A DNA stretch of 52,617 nt from Agromyces sp. H66. GTDB lineage: Bacteria; Actinomycetota; Actinomycetes; Actinomycetales; Microbacteriaceae. A model generated the notes under the pieces. That model saw only the letters and a program-made list of their open reading frames with translations. It ran no database searches and was not told the DNA's origin. A program made the position numbers and the translations under genes. Position 1 is the stretch's first letter; each line of letters starts with the position of its first letter. Below are positions 19,857 through 27,742 of this stretch, in pieces. Location: the NCBI RefSeq assembly GCF_004959775.1, contig NZ_SJZG01000018.1, positions 1-52,617 of the forward strand, read 5' to 3'.

Positions 19857-20144
19857 GTGGGCGTATTCGTGTACGACCGTGACGTCGAGGTGGACATCGA
19901 GGATCGCACCCTCGCGCACCTGCAGGTCGTCATCATCGACAAACTTCGGCGGCAGGAGCGGTTCCCGCTCGTGCTCCAGGACGGCAAGCAGGAGCGGGTC
20001 ATCTGGATGAGCCCCGAGACGCCGCTGCAGTTCGTGTACCACGGCAACCGCCACCCGGTGCTGAACCGGGCCTGGCTCGAGGTGCTCGCGGAGGCGGCCG
20101 GGTCGACGCAGGGGCTGACCGTGGTTCCCGAGCCGCCGATGTAG
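19857..20144 (+). CDS. DUF7882 family small protein
   Basis: A 95-residue protein with the block EIDDRTLAHL-like DIEDRTLAHLQVVIIDKLRRQERFPL, then ETPLQFVYHGNRHPVLNRAWLEVLAEAA, as in DUF7882 proteins of Microbacteriaceae. These are sometimes mislabelled as DNA ligase fragments. GTG 19857 gives the family N-terminus and has GGAG five bases upstream. GTG 19830 would add nine residues and has CAGAGT five bases upstream, so it remains possible. Function unknown. Confidence 0.7.
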   Translation: MGVFVYDRDVEVDIEDRTLAHLQVVIIDKLRRQERFPLVLQDGKQERVIWMSPETPLQFVYHGNRHPVLNRAWLEVLAEAAGSTQGLTVVPEPPM

Positions 20145-20192
20145 CCGCGCGGCGGTCGCGTCAATCCCCTCCCGCGGCTCCGGGCTGCGTTC

Positions 20193-20198
20193 TATCGT
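20193..20198 (+). promoter_or_regulatory. Leaderless-type -10 box
   Basis: TATCGT exactly six bases before the GTG at 20205. Confidence 0.5.
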
Positions 20199-20204
20199 TC
20201 CCTC

Positions 20205-20645
20205 GTGCGCCGAACCGCCCGATCCGATCGCAGGCTCGACTCCCTGAAGGCACTGGAGTCGGAGCTGGGAACGGCGCCGCTGTACGTCAGGTACTCGCGA
20301 GGGCCGGATCACGATCTCCGGCAGACGTCGATCGACACGGAGAGCGGCCTCGAACTGCCCGGGCTCTCGGTGAACCCCCTCGATCCGGAGCCGTGGTGGA
20401 CGAGACCGACCTCCGACTGGCTCGCGCGACAGCTGTGCCAGTACAAGCACCTGCGCGACCGCAATCCCGACCGCATCGCGTGGGTCCTGCGCGGCACGAT
20501 CGTGGGACGCGGTCCCGACTGCGAGCCGCTGCTCGCCGACGTCGAGTTCATCGCAGAGCTCGGCGACGACCTCCTCGCGGAGGCGGAGCGACGCTACCAC
20601 GAGCACTTCGCCGCCGGTGTCGGCCCGGAGGGGCGGGAGCCGTGA
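20205..20645 (+). CDS. DUF6098 family protein
   Basis: A 146-residue cytoplasmic protein. The blocks LYVRYSRGPDHDL, SGLELPGLSVNPLDPEPWWTRP and AWVLRGTIVGRGPDCEPLLADV are characteristic of DUF6098 as I recall it. No function is known. The GTG start is supported by the -10 hexamer six bases upstream, which implies a leaderless message. The next gene follows 65 bases later. Confidence 0.75.
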   Translation: MRRTARSDRRLDSLKALESELGTAPLYVRYSRGPDHDLRQTSIDTESGLELPGLSVNPLDPEPWWTRPTSDWLARQLCQYKHLRDRNPDRIAWVLRGTIVGRGPDCEPLLADVEFIAELGDDLLAEAERRYHEHFAAGVGPEGREP

Positions 20646-20710
20646 CGGCCTGCCAGCGGGTCGGCCGCACGAGGCTTGATCGCGGAGGCGGAGGAGCGGA
20701 GACTCGTCGC

Positions 20711-21046
20711 ATGCACATCGAAGAGGAAGCGCAGGCCCTCGATCGCGTGGTGGATCGCCTCGCGGAGCGGTTCCCCAGCGTGACCCGGGAGCAGGTCGCG
20801 GCCATCGTGGCGGAGGAGCATCTCGAGCTCGAGGGGAATCCGATCCGCGACTTCGTGCCGGTGCTCGTGGAGCACGAGGCGCGTGAGCGACTGCGGGCCT
20901 CGGGAGCGGCGCCGATCCGGGTCGGTGCGGATGCCGCAGTCGATATCGCGGACGCCGACCGTCTCGAGGCGGCGGAACGACGGCGTGACGAGCTCGACCC
21001 GGCGCAACGCCTCGGCCTGCTGAACGGCGACCTCGGCGGATCCTGA
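20711..21046 (+). CDS. Small alpha-helical protein (three-helix bundle type)
   Basis: A 111-residue, very acidic, helical protein. The N-terminal 55 residues (EEEAQALDRVVDRLAERFPSVTREQVAAIVAEEHLELEGNPIRDFVPVLVEHEARERL) match the three-helix bundle dimerisation domain seen in many actinobacterial small proteins. The tail is charged and predicted helical. GGAGGAG lies 13 bases before the ATG. No role known. Confidence 0.65.
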   Translation: MHIEEEAQALDRVVDRLAERFPSVTREQVAAIVAEEHLELEGNPIRDFVPVLVEHEARERLRASGAAPIRVGADAAVDIADADRLEAAERRRDELDPAQRLGLLNGDLGGS

Positions 21047-21106
21047 CGAGTGGATGCCGCGGGTTCGCCGCCCGCGGACGGGCGGCGGCATTCGGCATCC
21101 GCTCGA

Positions 21107-21112
21107 TACGCT
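21107..21112 (+). promoter_or_regulatory. Leaderless-type -10 box
   Basis: TACGCT exactly six bases before the ATG at 21119. Confidence 0.5.
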
Positions 21113-21118
21113 GGGAGC

Positions 21119-21529
21119 ATGGCGCAGCGCAGGAGACCCGGCCGACCGGCCGAGCCGATCGAGTTCCGTTCCCAGGCGCTTGCGGAGGCGCTCGAACGGC
21201 AGGACATGGCCGCCGTGGCACTCGCACTGCGGAACGGCAACACGGTCGTGCCGCTCGTCAGGTCGGGCCCGCGTGACAAGCCGCTCGACGGCGGCGAGGT
21301 GTGGACCTATCGCGACCCGAACAGCGGCGAGGTCGCGCTGCTGCTGTTCAGCGACGCCGCGAACAAGCCGTCGAACCTTCCTCCCACCGTCGGGCTGCAG
21401 AGCCCTGCGTGGCTGCGCTCGTTCCTGAAGCGGCACGAGTCGACGATCACGACGGTGTTCCTCGACATCGCGGGTCCGCACCCCATGCAGGCTGCGCCGG
21501 CCGAGCTGCTCCGAGCGCTCGAGGCGTAG
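21119..21529 (+). CDS. SseB-like N-terminal domain protein
   Basis: A 136-residue cytoplasmic protein with an SseB-type fold: ALAEALERQDMAAVALALRNGNTVVPLVR, then WTYRDPNSGEVALLLFSDAANKP. The basic head (RRRPGRPAEP) is unstructured. SseB proteins were linked to serine sensitivity or secretion in other bacteria, but no function is known here. It reads towards the convergent acetyltransferase relic. Confidence 0.65.
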   Translation: MAQRRRPGRPAEPIEFRSQALAEALERQDMAAVALALRNGNTVVPLVRSGPRDKPLDGGEVWTYRDPNSGEVALLLFSDAANKPSNLPPTVGLQSPAWLRSFLKRHESTITTVFLDIAGPHPMQAAPAELLRALEA

Positions 21530-21565
21530 CGCGCGTCGCGAGATCGTTCGGCACCCCCGTAGTGG

Positions 21566-21955
21566 TCAGGCCGGCAGGATCGTGCGGCGCATGACGGTGT
21601 TCTTCATCCCCTTGCGGCGGACGAACTCGAAGCCGGCTTGCTCGTACATCGGATCGAGCGCACCGGTCAAGGCCACCTTCGCGTAGCCCTGTCCGCGGTA
21701 ACGCTTGTCGACGAAGTTGCAGGTGATGCGGTAGTCGGGCAGTACGTCGGCCTCGGCGAGGTACCTCGCGGTGCTGGATGTTCGGCAGCTCGTCCGGGGT
21801 GCCGTACTCCGCCCACGCGATCGCCTCAGCGCCGACCATCACCAGAGCCGCATGAGCCTGCCTGCCCTGGTCGTGGGAGACGCGTCCGCACGAGGCCGAG
21901 CGCAGGACGAGCTCGAAGTGGATTCTCCGATGACGCTGCGGCGGAGCGGAACTAG
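21566..21955 (-). pseudogene. Decayed GNAT acetyltransferase
   Basis: Remnants of a GNAT family protein on the minus strand. Frame one reads CGRVSHDQGRQAHAALVM, then AWAEYGTPDELPNIQHR. Near 21770 homology jumps to another frame, which reads YLAEADVLPDYRITCNFVDKRYRGQGYAKVALTGALD. It continues with MYEQAGFEFVRRKGMKNTVMRRTILPA and a stop at 21568-21566. The usual 25-30 residues between GALD and MYEQAG are missing, and the first 80 or so residues of the family are absent. So the gene has an N-terminal truncation, a frameshift and an internal deletion. Confidence 0.75.
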
Positions 21956-21966
21956 ACTCCCCGTCT

Positions 21967-22674
21967 ATGGACATGCTGAGGGGCGAGCAGATCGTCGCGG
22001 CACGCCTGACCGACTGGCGCAAGCTCGCCCAGGGACTGCATGCCCGGTTCGTGGTCGACGACTTCGGCGCCGGTGCACGGTTCGTCGTGGCGGTGGCCGA
22101 GGCGGGCGACGCGCTCGGCCATTACCCGCGCGTGGTGATCGGCAACGGGTACGTCGATCTCGAGGTGGTCAGCGACGACGCCATATACCGCGACGACGAG
22201 GGCACCGAACACGTCATCGAATGGGTGACCCAACAGGACATCGACCTGGCGCGGCGGATCACTGAGATCGCCGCCGACCACGGGGTGGTCTCCGACCCGG
22301 CATCGGTCAGCGAGATCGAGCTCGGCCTCGACACCGCCCACTCCGCGGTCATCGCCCCGGTGTGGGCCGCCCTCCTGACCGGGAGCGCCGAGTCCCAGGG
22401 CCGCGGGACCCCCAGCGACGAGATCAGGGACGCCACGGGCCGGGTGCCGAACCTGTGGTTCGGTGACGCCGACGACCACGAGACCCCACGTCAGCGGTTC
22501 CACCTCGAGGTCTATGTGGCGCCCGAGGTGGCCGAACAACGGGTCGCCGCCGCCCTCGCCGCGGGCGGGACGGTCGTCGATGACAGCGACGCGCCCTCGC
22601 TCACGGTGATCGCCGACCAAGACGGCAACCAGGGAGTCGTCTGCGTCGACGTGGCCGCGGCGAAGGAGGATTGA
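21967..22674 (+). CDS. Pterin carbinolamine dehydratase-like / VOC domain fusion
   Basis: A 235-residue protein. Residues 15-110 resemble 4a-hydroxytetrahydrobiopterin dehydratase (LGHYPRVVIGNGYVDLEVVSD, then WVTQQDIDLARRITEIAADHGV). The normal catalytic HHP is HYP here, so one histidine is replaced. Residues 115-230 form a VOC/glyoxalase-like domain (VPNLWFGDADDHETPRQRFHLEVYVAPEVAEQRVAAALAAGGTVV). This two-domain arrangement is known in actinobacteria and its substrate is unclear. A TAGACT hexamer ends eight bases before the ATG. Confidence 0.75.
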   Translation: MDMLRGEQIVAARLTDWRKLAQGLHARFVVDDFGAGARFVVAVAEAGDALGHYPRVVIGNGYVDLEVVSDDAIYRDDEGTEHVIEWVTQQDIDLARRITEIAADHGVVSDPASVSEIELGLDTAHSAVIAPVWAALLTGSAESQGRGTPSDEIRDATGRVPNLWFGDADDHETPRQRFHLEVYVAPEVAEQRVAAALAAGGTVVDDSDAPSLTVIADQDGNQGVVCVDVAAAKED

Positions 22675-22745
22675 ACCGACTCGGATGAGCTCCGCGCGGC
22701 CGTGTGTCACCTCGGCCCGCCGCTCGAGCAACGCCGTGGTCGCGG

Positions 22746-24110
22746 TCAGAATGCGGCGTCGAGCTCGCGCTCGCGCCTCGACGAGGCGGCGATCATGGCA
22801 CGCTCGACGGCCGCGTGCACGGTGCCGGCCTCGACGTCGAGGATCGTCGTGTAGCCGAGTCGTCGCGCCTCGTTGCCTCGCTGCGCGGCCGAGGTGACCG
22901 GGCGCACCTCGCCGGCGAGGCTGATCTCGCCGAATGCGGCGAGCTCGTGGGGCACCGCGCGGTCGCGCATGGCCGACGCGATCGCCACGGCGATGGCGAG
23001 GTCGGCGCCGGGCTCGGCGAGCCGAACGCCCCCGACGGTCGAGACGTACACGTCGTGCTCGCCGAGCTGCTTGAGACCCGCACGACGCTCGAGCACGGCG
23101 ATGATCATCGCCACCCGCGACGGGTCGACCCCGTTGACGACGCGACGAGGCTGCGGCGCCTTGGTCGTGACGACGAGCGCCTGCACCTCGACGGGGAGCG
23201 CCCGACGGCCCTCGAGCGCGACCGTGACGCAGGTGCCGCTCACGGCATTGCGGGAGCGGCTGAGGAAGAGCCCGGAGGGGTCGGGCACCTCGGCGATGCC
23301 GTCGCCGGTCATCTCGAAGCATCCGACCTCGTCGGTGGGGCCGAAGCGGTTCTTCAGGGCCCGCACGAACCGCAGCGCGGTCTGCCGGTCGCCCTCGAAC
23401 TGGCAGACCACGTCGACGAGGTGCTCGAGCAGGCGGGGACCTGCGATCGAACCGTCTTTCGTGACGTGCCCGACCAGGAGTACCGGCAACTGCCGCTCCT
23501 TCGCGACGCGGATCAGGGTGGACGCGACCTCGCGGACCTGGCTCGGCTGGCCGGGCAGGCCGTCGGAGAGGGCGCTCGACACCGTCTGCACGGAGTCGAC
23601 CACGAGGAGGTCGGGGGCGACCTGGTCGATCTGGCCGAGGACGGTGGCGAGATCGGTCTCTGCGGCGAGATAGAGCTCATCGTGCAGCGCACCCGTGCGG
23701 CCCGCGCGGAGGCGAACCTGGGCAGTGGACTCCTCGGCGCTCACGTAGAGCACCCGCCGCCCGGTGGCCGCGACCCGGGCCGCCACCTCGAGCAGGAGCG
23801 TGGACTTGCCGACGCCGGGCTCGCCCGAGAGGAGGATCGCGGCGCCCGCCACGATGCCGCCGCCGAGCACGCGATCGAACTCGCCGATGCCGGTCGGACG
23901 GTGCGCCGCGTCTTCGGTCTGGATCTCGGCGATCGGCCGCGCGCCGCGCCCGACGGAAGGCTCGACGGCGTGCAGCGTGCGGGTGATGCCCTGCGGCGCA
24001 CCCGCTTCGGCGACGGTGCCCCACTGCTGGCACTCGGCGCAGCGGCCCGCCCATTTGGCGGTGGTCCACCCGCACTCGGTGCAGCGGAACGCGGAGGTGG
24101 GTCGGGCCAT
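22746..24110 (-). CDS. radA: DNA repair protein RadA
   Basis: A 454-residue RecA-like ATPase that promotes branch migration in recombinational repair. The N-terminal C4 zinc finger is clear (Cys10, Cys13, Cys24, Cys27), followed by Walker A GEPGVGKS (96-103), Walker B LLVVDSVQT, the RadA-specific KNRFG motif (LKNRFGPTDEVGCFEM) and a C-terminal Lon-protease-like domain (VDPSRVAMIIAVLERRAG...). Length is normal. The ATG has no Shine-Dalgarno but has a TAACCT hexamer six bases upstream, so the message may be leaderless. Confidence 0.97.
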   Translation of the reverse strand: MARPTSAFRCTECGWTTAKWAGRCAECQQWGTVAEAGAPQGITRTLHAVEPSVGRGARPIAEIQTEDAAHRPTGIGEFDRVLGGGIVAGAAILLSGEPGVGKSTLLLEVAARVAATGRRVLYVSAEESTAQVRLRAGRTGALHDELYLAAETDLATVLGQIDQVAPDLLVVDSVQTVSSALSDGLPGQPSQVREVASTLIRVAKERQLPVLLVGHVTKDGSIAGPRLLEHLVDVVCQFEGDRQTALRFVRALKNRFGPTDEVGCFEMTGDGIAEVPDPSGLFLSRSRNAVSGTCVTVALEGRRALPVEVQALVVTTKAPQPRRVVNGVDPSRVAMIIAVLERRAGLKQLGEHDVYVSTVGGVRLAEPGADLAIAVAIASAMRDRAVPHELAAFGEISLAGEVRPVTSAAQRGNEARRLGYTTILDVEAGTVHAAVERAMIAASSRRERELDAAF

Positions 24111-24116
24111 GCTGCG

Positions 24117-24122
24117 AGGTTA
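24117..24122 (-). promoter_or_regulatory. Leaderless-type -10 box of radA
   Basis: TAACCT, six bases before the radA ATG. It includes the TAA stop of the upstream SGNH gene, which weakens the case. Confidence 0.35.
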
Positions 24123-25010
24123 GCCGTGGCTCCCGACATCCGACCGTACGGCGGCGGCGTGGCCGGCGGTCGGCGTGGGCGCCGGGGCATCCGCCGGGAA
24201 CCTGGCATCGAGATCGGCGATGAGCGCCGACCGGAACGCCTCGGCCCAGACCTTGTAGCCGTGGTCGTTCGGGTGGAAGAAGTCGGCGGCGAAGTGCGTG
24301 AACATGCGGCGCACGCCCCGGAGCCGGGTGACGGTGTGCAGTGGCACGACCGTGAGACCGAACTCGCCGGCCACCGAGCGCAGGATGCGATTCGCCACCG
24401 CGACCTTGCGCTCATTGTGCGGGAAGTAGAAGAACGGCAGGTTGGCGACGAGTGCGTGCGACGGCAGGGCGGCGAAGATCTCGCGGATGCCGCGCTCGAA
24501 CATCTCGGGGTCCCACTTGGCGATGTCGTTCGCGCCGATCGCCACCGTCACGATGTCGGGCCGGAACTTCGCGAACTTCGGGAGCTGGTCGCGTACCGCG
24601 AGGTCGACCGTGGCACCCGAGACGCTGAGGTTCACCACGCGCACGCTGCGCCCGGTCGCCGCCCGGATGTCTCGGGCCAGCAGCCCCACGTAGCTGCGGT
24701 CGGGGCGGCTCGCCCCGATGCCCTGCGCCGCGCTGTCGCCCATGGCGACGTACAAGAGCTCGCCCGGCTGCTCGGCGTGGTCGCGCCACCATTTCGAATG
24801 CACGGGGAGCGTCTCGTTGAGGATGGCCGAGTTCGCGGTGAGGCGCGCGCGGAATCGGCGCCACGCGGCGCGCACGGTGAGCGCGACGCCGGCGACGATG
24901 GCGCCGACGACGGCGATCGGGATGAGGGCTGCCGCCGCCCCCGGGCGATCTTCGGCCACGAGGGCGACCGTAGGTCTCGATGCTGAACGGCGGCTGAGCG
25001 GATGCTGCAT
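24120..25010 (-). CDS. Membrane-anchored SGNH/GDSL hydrolase
   Basis: A 296-residue protein with one N-terminal transmembrane helix (about residues 27-46, AAALIPIAVVGAIVAGVAL) and a serine esterase domain. The SGNH blocks are GDSAAQG (Ser93), the GAND motif with its Asn, and the C-terminal DFFHPNDHGY carrying the catalytic Asp and His. It probably removes acyl groups from a cell-envelope or lipid substrate. The start is uncertain: ATG 25010 has only a weak ribosome site, and later GTG codons exist. It lies ten bases upstream of radA on the same strand. Confidence 0.85.
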   Translation of the reverse strand: MQHPLSRRSASRPTVALVAEDRPGAAAALIPIAVVGAIVAGVALTVRAAWRRFRARLTANSAILNETLPVHSKWWRDHAEQPGELLYVAMGDSAAQGIGASRPDRSYVGLLARDIRAATGRSVRVVNLSVSGATVDLAVRDQLPKFAKFRPDIVTVAIGANDIAKWDPEMFERGIREIFAALPSHALVANLPFFYFPHNERKVAVANRILRSVAGEFGLTVVPLHTVTRLRGVRRMFTHFAADFFHPNDHGYKVWAEAFRSALIADLDARFPADAPAPTPTAGHAAAVRSDVGSHG

Positions 25011-25091
25011 ACCCGGGCGGTCGCGTATGGCGTGTGTTCGAGGCATCCGATCGTTTTGGATGATCCCGCGAGGTCGTCTAAGATCGATCCC

Positions 25092-25181
25092 GGTACCGTG
25101 TCCGAGCGGCCGAAGGTGCAACTCTCGAAAAGTTGTGTGGGTGAAAGCCCACCGTGGGTTCAAATCCCACCGGTACCGCCA
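25092..25181 (+). tRNA. tRNA-Ser (anticodon CGA)
   Basis: A complete 90-base class II tRNA with an encoded CCA. Acceptor arms are GGTACCG and CGGTACC plus discriminator G. The anticodon stem is CAACT/AGTTG with loop CTCGAAA (anticodon CGA at 25126-25128, reading UCG). It has a long variable arm (GTGGGTGAAAGCCCAC) and T-arm GTGGG/CCCAC with GTTCAAATC. The long variable arm is diagnostic for Ser. Confidence 0.98.
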
Positions 25182-25184
25182 TGG

Positions 25185-25212
25185 AGAACCCCTGTGAGAA
25201 CAGGGGTTTTCT
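25185..25212 (+). terminator. Rho-independent terminator of tRNA-Ser
   Basis: AACCCCTGT (25187-25195) and ACAGGGGTT (25200-25208) form a nine-pair stem with loop GAGA, followed by TTTT overlap and C. It is the only classical T-tract terminator noticed in the window. Confidence 0.85.
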
Positions 25213-25277
25213 GCTGTCCGGGATGGCGGTGCGGCACGGCGCCGCGGGGTTACCGGCCATAAAGAGTGGATGCCTCG

Positions 25278-25305
25278 CCCGCAGCCCGCAGCCCGCAGCC
25301 CGCGG
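25278..25305. repeat. Four-copy 7-bp tandem repeat
   Basis: CCCGCAG occurs three times in tandem, followed by the variant CCCGCGG, just before the end of the universal stress protein gene. No function is seen. Confidence 0.6.
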
Positions 25306-25313
25306 GCCCCATG

Positions 25314-26144
25314 TCACGCCGTGGCCGGAGGCTCCGGCGGCGGCACCACGATGGTCGGACAGTGCGCGTTCGTGACCAGCGTGTGACTCACGGAGCCGAG
25401 GAACATGCGGCGCACCGGACCCAGCCGGCGCGTGCCGACGACGACGGTGGACATCTCGCGCGCGTGCCGGAGCAGCACGCCGGCGGGCGAGCCAGACTCG
25501 ACGCGCGACTCGACGACGAGCCCCGGGAAGTCGGCGATCACCGGCTCGAGCGCCCGTTCGAGCACGCGCCGGCCGGTCTCGGGATCGTGCGAGCGGGCGC
25601 CGACGTGCACGGCACGCAGCATCTCGCCCGTCGACGTCGCGAGCTCGGCGGCGAACCGGCAGAGGTGCTCTGCCTCGGGCACGTCGTCGACGCCGACCAG
25701 CACGCCGGCACGCTCCCGCTCGTCACCCACGGGGACGACGGCGACCGGGCCGGCGGCGGCGCCGGAGACTCGTGCTCCGATCCGCGAGCTGTACCAGTAC
25801 TCCTCGGTGTGTCCGTTCTCCGCGCCGATGACGACCAGCGCGTCGGGCCCGCTGCGGTCGGTGAGCAGGTCTCCCGGCTCGCCCTGCACGACCTCCGTCT
25901 GCACCTCGAGTCCGGGATGCTCCGCGCCGATGCGCGCGGCCAGCTCCGCGATCTCCGTGGTCGCGAGGTCCAGTTCTCGTCGCGTCTCGGCGTCGTCGCT
26001 CGCGATCGACGTGTCGTCGACGGCCCGCATGATGCGCAGCACACCCGACCCGCCGGGTTGCCGCAGCGCCCGGCTCGTCGCCCACGCGACCGCGTTGGCC
26101 CCCGTGCGATCGTTGTTCCACCCCACGATGGTCGTGTCGTACAT
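25314..26144 (-). CDS. Tandem universal stress protein
   Basis: A 276-residue cytoplasmic protein with two Usp domains. Domain 1 covers about residues 1-135 (YDTTIVGWNND to GPVAVVPVGD) and domain 2 about 140-276 (GVLVGVDDVPEAE to HCPTIVVPP). Domain 2 keeps a nucleotide-loop-like segment GTRRLGPVRRMFLGSVSHTL, with Arg in place of one usual glycine, so ATP binding is uncertain. The ATG at 26144 is supported by GGGAG five bases upstream. Tandem Usps are common in actinobacteria under hypoxia or stationary stress. Confidence 0.9.
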   Translation of the reverse strand: MYDTTIVGWNNDRTGANAVAWATSRALRQPGGSGVLRIMRAVDDTSIASDDAETRRELDLATTEIAELAARIGAEHPGLEVQTEVVQGEPGDLLTDRSGPDALVVIGAENGHTEEYWYSSRIGARVSGAAAGPVAVVPVGDERERAGVLVGVDDVPEAEHLCRFAAELATSTGEMLRAVHVGARSHDPETGRRVLERALEPVIADFPGLVVESRVESGSPAGVLLRHAREMSTVVVGTRRLGPVRRMFLGSVSHTLVTNAHCPTIVVPPPEPPATA

Positions 26145-26232
26145 CGCTCTCCCTCGGCTCGACTCCTCGAGTCTCGTCGCCACGCGCGGGCCGCGCGGGG
26201 CCCAAGGTCCCCCGGCGGCGATCGCGCCGCCA

Positions 26233-27312
26233 TCACCAGCCGCTTCGGGTCGGCGTGTGCCCCTCTCGTGCCTTTTCCGGCATCGGCATCTCGGCCCGCA
26301 GGCCGAGGAGCCGGATCGGCCGGCCGGGCTCGATCCGACCGGCGAGGCCGAGCGCGGCCGCCTCCACGACGGCGGGGTCCCGGGTCTCGGCGATCTTCCT
26401 CTGCATCGTCTTCGTGATGAACGGCGCGTAGCGCACCTTGAGGGTCAGCCCGATCACGGGCCGGCCCTCGGCCGCGACATCCTCGAGGACCTTGGCGGTG
26501 AGCCCGCGGACCGCCGCCTCGACCTGGGCGGGTTCGGTCAGGTCCTGCTGGAACGTCGTCTCCCGGCTGTGCCCGCGGGCGACCCACGGCGTGTCGTCGA
26601 CGACGCGCTCGCCCTCGCCCCGGCCGAGCAGGCCGTACCACGGTCCCATCTTCGGGCCGAACTCGGTCGCCAGCACCGCCGGGTCGGCCGTGGCCAGTTC
26701 AGCGACCGTCGCGATGCCGTGTGCGGCGAGCCGGGCCGAGATCCGGGAGCCGACGCCCCAGAGGTCGACGGTCGGTCGGTCGCCCATGATCTCGAGCCAG
26801 TTCTCGGCGGTGAGCCGGAACACGCCCCGTGGCTTGCCGAATCCGGTGGCGACCTTCGCTCGCACGAGCGTGTCGCCGATGCCGATGCTGCAGTGCAGGC
26901 CGGTCCGTTCGAGCACCGCCGCCTGCACCCGGCGGGCGTAGGCCTCCGGGTCGTCGGTCTGCACGCCGAGGAACGCCTCGTCCCAGCCCAGCACCTGCAC
27001 GGTCGCGTCCGGTTGCGTCCGGAGCGTCGCCATGACCTGCGCGGAAGCCGCCGTGTAGGCCTCGGCGTCCACCGGCAGGATCACCGCGTCGGGCGCTTTG
27101 CGCGCGGCGATGCGCAAGGGCATGCCCGAGCCGACGCCGAACTCGCGGGCCTCGTAGGAGGCGGTGGAGACGACGGCGCGCTCGGTCGGGTCGCCTCGTC
27201 CGCCGACGATGAGCGGCTTCCCGGCGAGTTCCGGATGCCGCAGCACCTCGACGGCGGCGATGAACTGGTCGAGGTCGACGTGCAGCACCCAATACTCGCG
27301 ATTGTGGCTCAC
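26233..27312 (-). CDS. dinB: Y-family DNA polymerase IV, DinB2-like
   Basis: A 359-residue translesion polymerase. The palm metal ligands are HVDLDQF (Asp13) and GWDEAFLG (Asp-Glu near 108-109), followed by the ASYEAREFGVGSGMP fingers block, the thumb helix-hairpin-helix (DLWGVGSRISARLAAHGI) and a little-finger domain. It resembles mycobacterial DinB2 closely (GWDEA-LG, WGVG, RPIRLLGLR near the end). The steric-gate position after DLDQF is Ile18, where most DinB proteins have Phe, and no C-terminal QLxLF clamp-binding motif is present. The start is GTG with CAGACT six bases upstream, so it is probably leaderless. Confidence 0.92.
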   Translation of the reverse strand: MSHNREYWVLHVDLDQFIAAVEVLRHPELAGKPLIVGGRGDPTERAVVSTASYEAREFGVGSGMPLRIAARKAPDAVILPVDAEAYTAASAQVMATLRTQPDATVQVLGWDEAFLGVQTDDPEAYARRVQAAVLERTGLHCSIGIGDTLVRAKVATGFGKPRGVFRLTAENWLEIMGDRPTVDLWGVGSRISARLAAHGIATVAELATADPAVLATEFGPKMGPWYGLLGRGEGERVVDDTPWVARGHSRETTFQQDLTEPAQVEAAVRGLTAKVLEDVAAEGRPVIGLTLKVRYAPFITKTMQRKIAETRDPAVVEAAALGLAGRIEPGRPIRLLGLRAEMPMPEKAREGHTPTRSGW

Positions 27313-27318
27313 GCGACC

Positions 27319-27324
27319 AGTCTG
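27319..27324 (-). promoter_or_regulatory. Leaderless-type -10 box of dinB
   Basis: CAGACT on the minus strand, exactly six bases before the GTG at 27312. Confidence 0.35.
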
Positions 27325-27403
27325 CCCCGTTCTGGCGGGATCAGCTGGGCATACTGCTGGATCCGAATACTCGGCAAGGGGTTGCGGCAAATTCTCAGGT
27401 TGT

Positions 27404-27432
27404 GGTTTCGTGAGACACCCCCAAAGGGGTAC
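27404..27432 (+). promoter_or_regulatory. Stress-sigma-like promoter of the GlsB gene
   Basis: GGTTT (27404-27408) and GGGTAC (27427-27432) are 18 bases apart, resembling actinobacterial SigB/SigF promoters (GGWWT, 15-17 bases, GGGTA). The GGGTAC is 25 bases before the ATG, and GAAGGAG lies between. The spacing is slightly long. Confidence 0.35.
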
Positions 27433-27457
27433 CCCACAGAAACGAAGGAGCACACCA

Positions 27458-27727
27458 ATGGGTTTCCTCGCATTTCTCATCCTCGGCCTGATCGCCGGCG
27501 CCATCGCCAAGCTCATCCTCCCGGGCAAGCAGGGCGGCGGCTGGCTGGTGACGCTGCTGCTGGGAGTCGTGGGCGCGATCCTCGGCGGCTGGCTGGGCAG
27601 TCTCATCTTCGGCGTCGGCCTGGACGAGTTCTGGGACCTGAGCACCTGGCTGCTCGCGATCGCCGGTGCGATCATCGTGCTGCTCATCTGGGGCCTCATC
27701 ACGCGGAACCGGAGCCGCACCACCTGA
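27458..27727 (+). CDS. GlsB/YeaQ/YmgE family stress membrane protein
   Basis: An 89-residue, glycine-rich membrane protein with three hydrophobic segments (MGFLAFLILGLIAGAIAKLI, LVTLLLGVVGAILGGWLGSLIFG, WLLAIAGAIIVLLIWGLI). This is the transglycosylase-associated/YmgE pattern. These proteins are linked to envelope and general stress. GAAGGAG lies seven bases before the ATG, and a stress-sigma-like promoter precedes it. A strong hairpin follows. Confidence 0.9.
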   Translation: MGFLAFLILGLIAGAIAKLILPGKQGGGWLVTLLLGVVGAILGGWLGSLIFGVGLDEFWDLSTWLLAIAGAIIVLLIWGLITRNRSRTT

Positions 27728-27742
27728 TCCGGAACACCACGC

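Noticed and set aside
25092..25305. tRNA-Ser as attachment site of an integrated element
   Set aside because: No integrase, no repeat of the tRNA 3' end in the window and no change in gene character after it; only a short 7-bp tandem repeat is seen.
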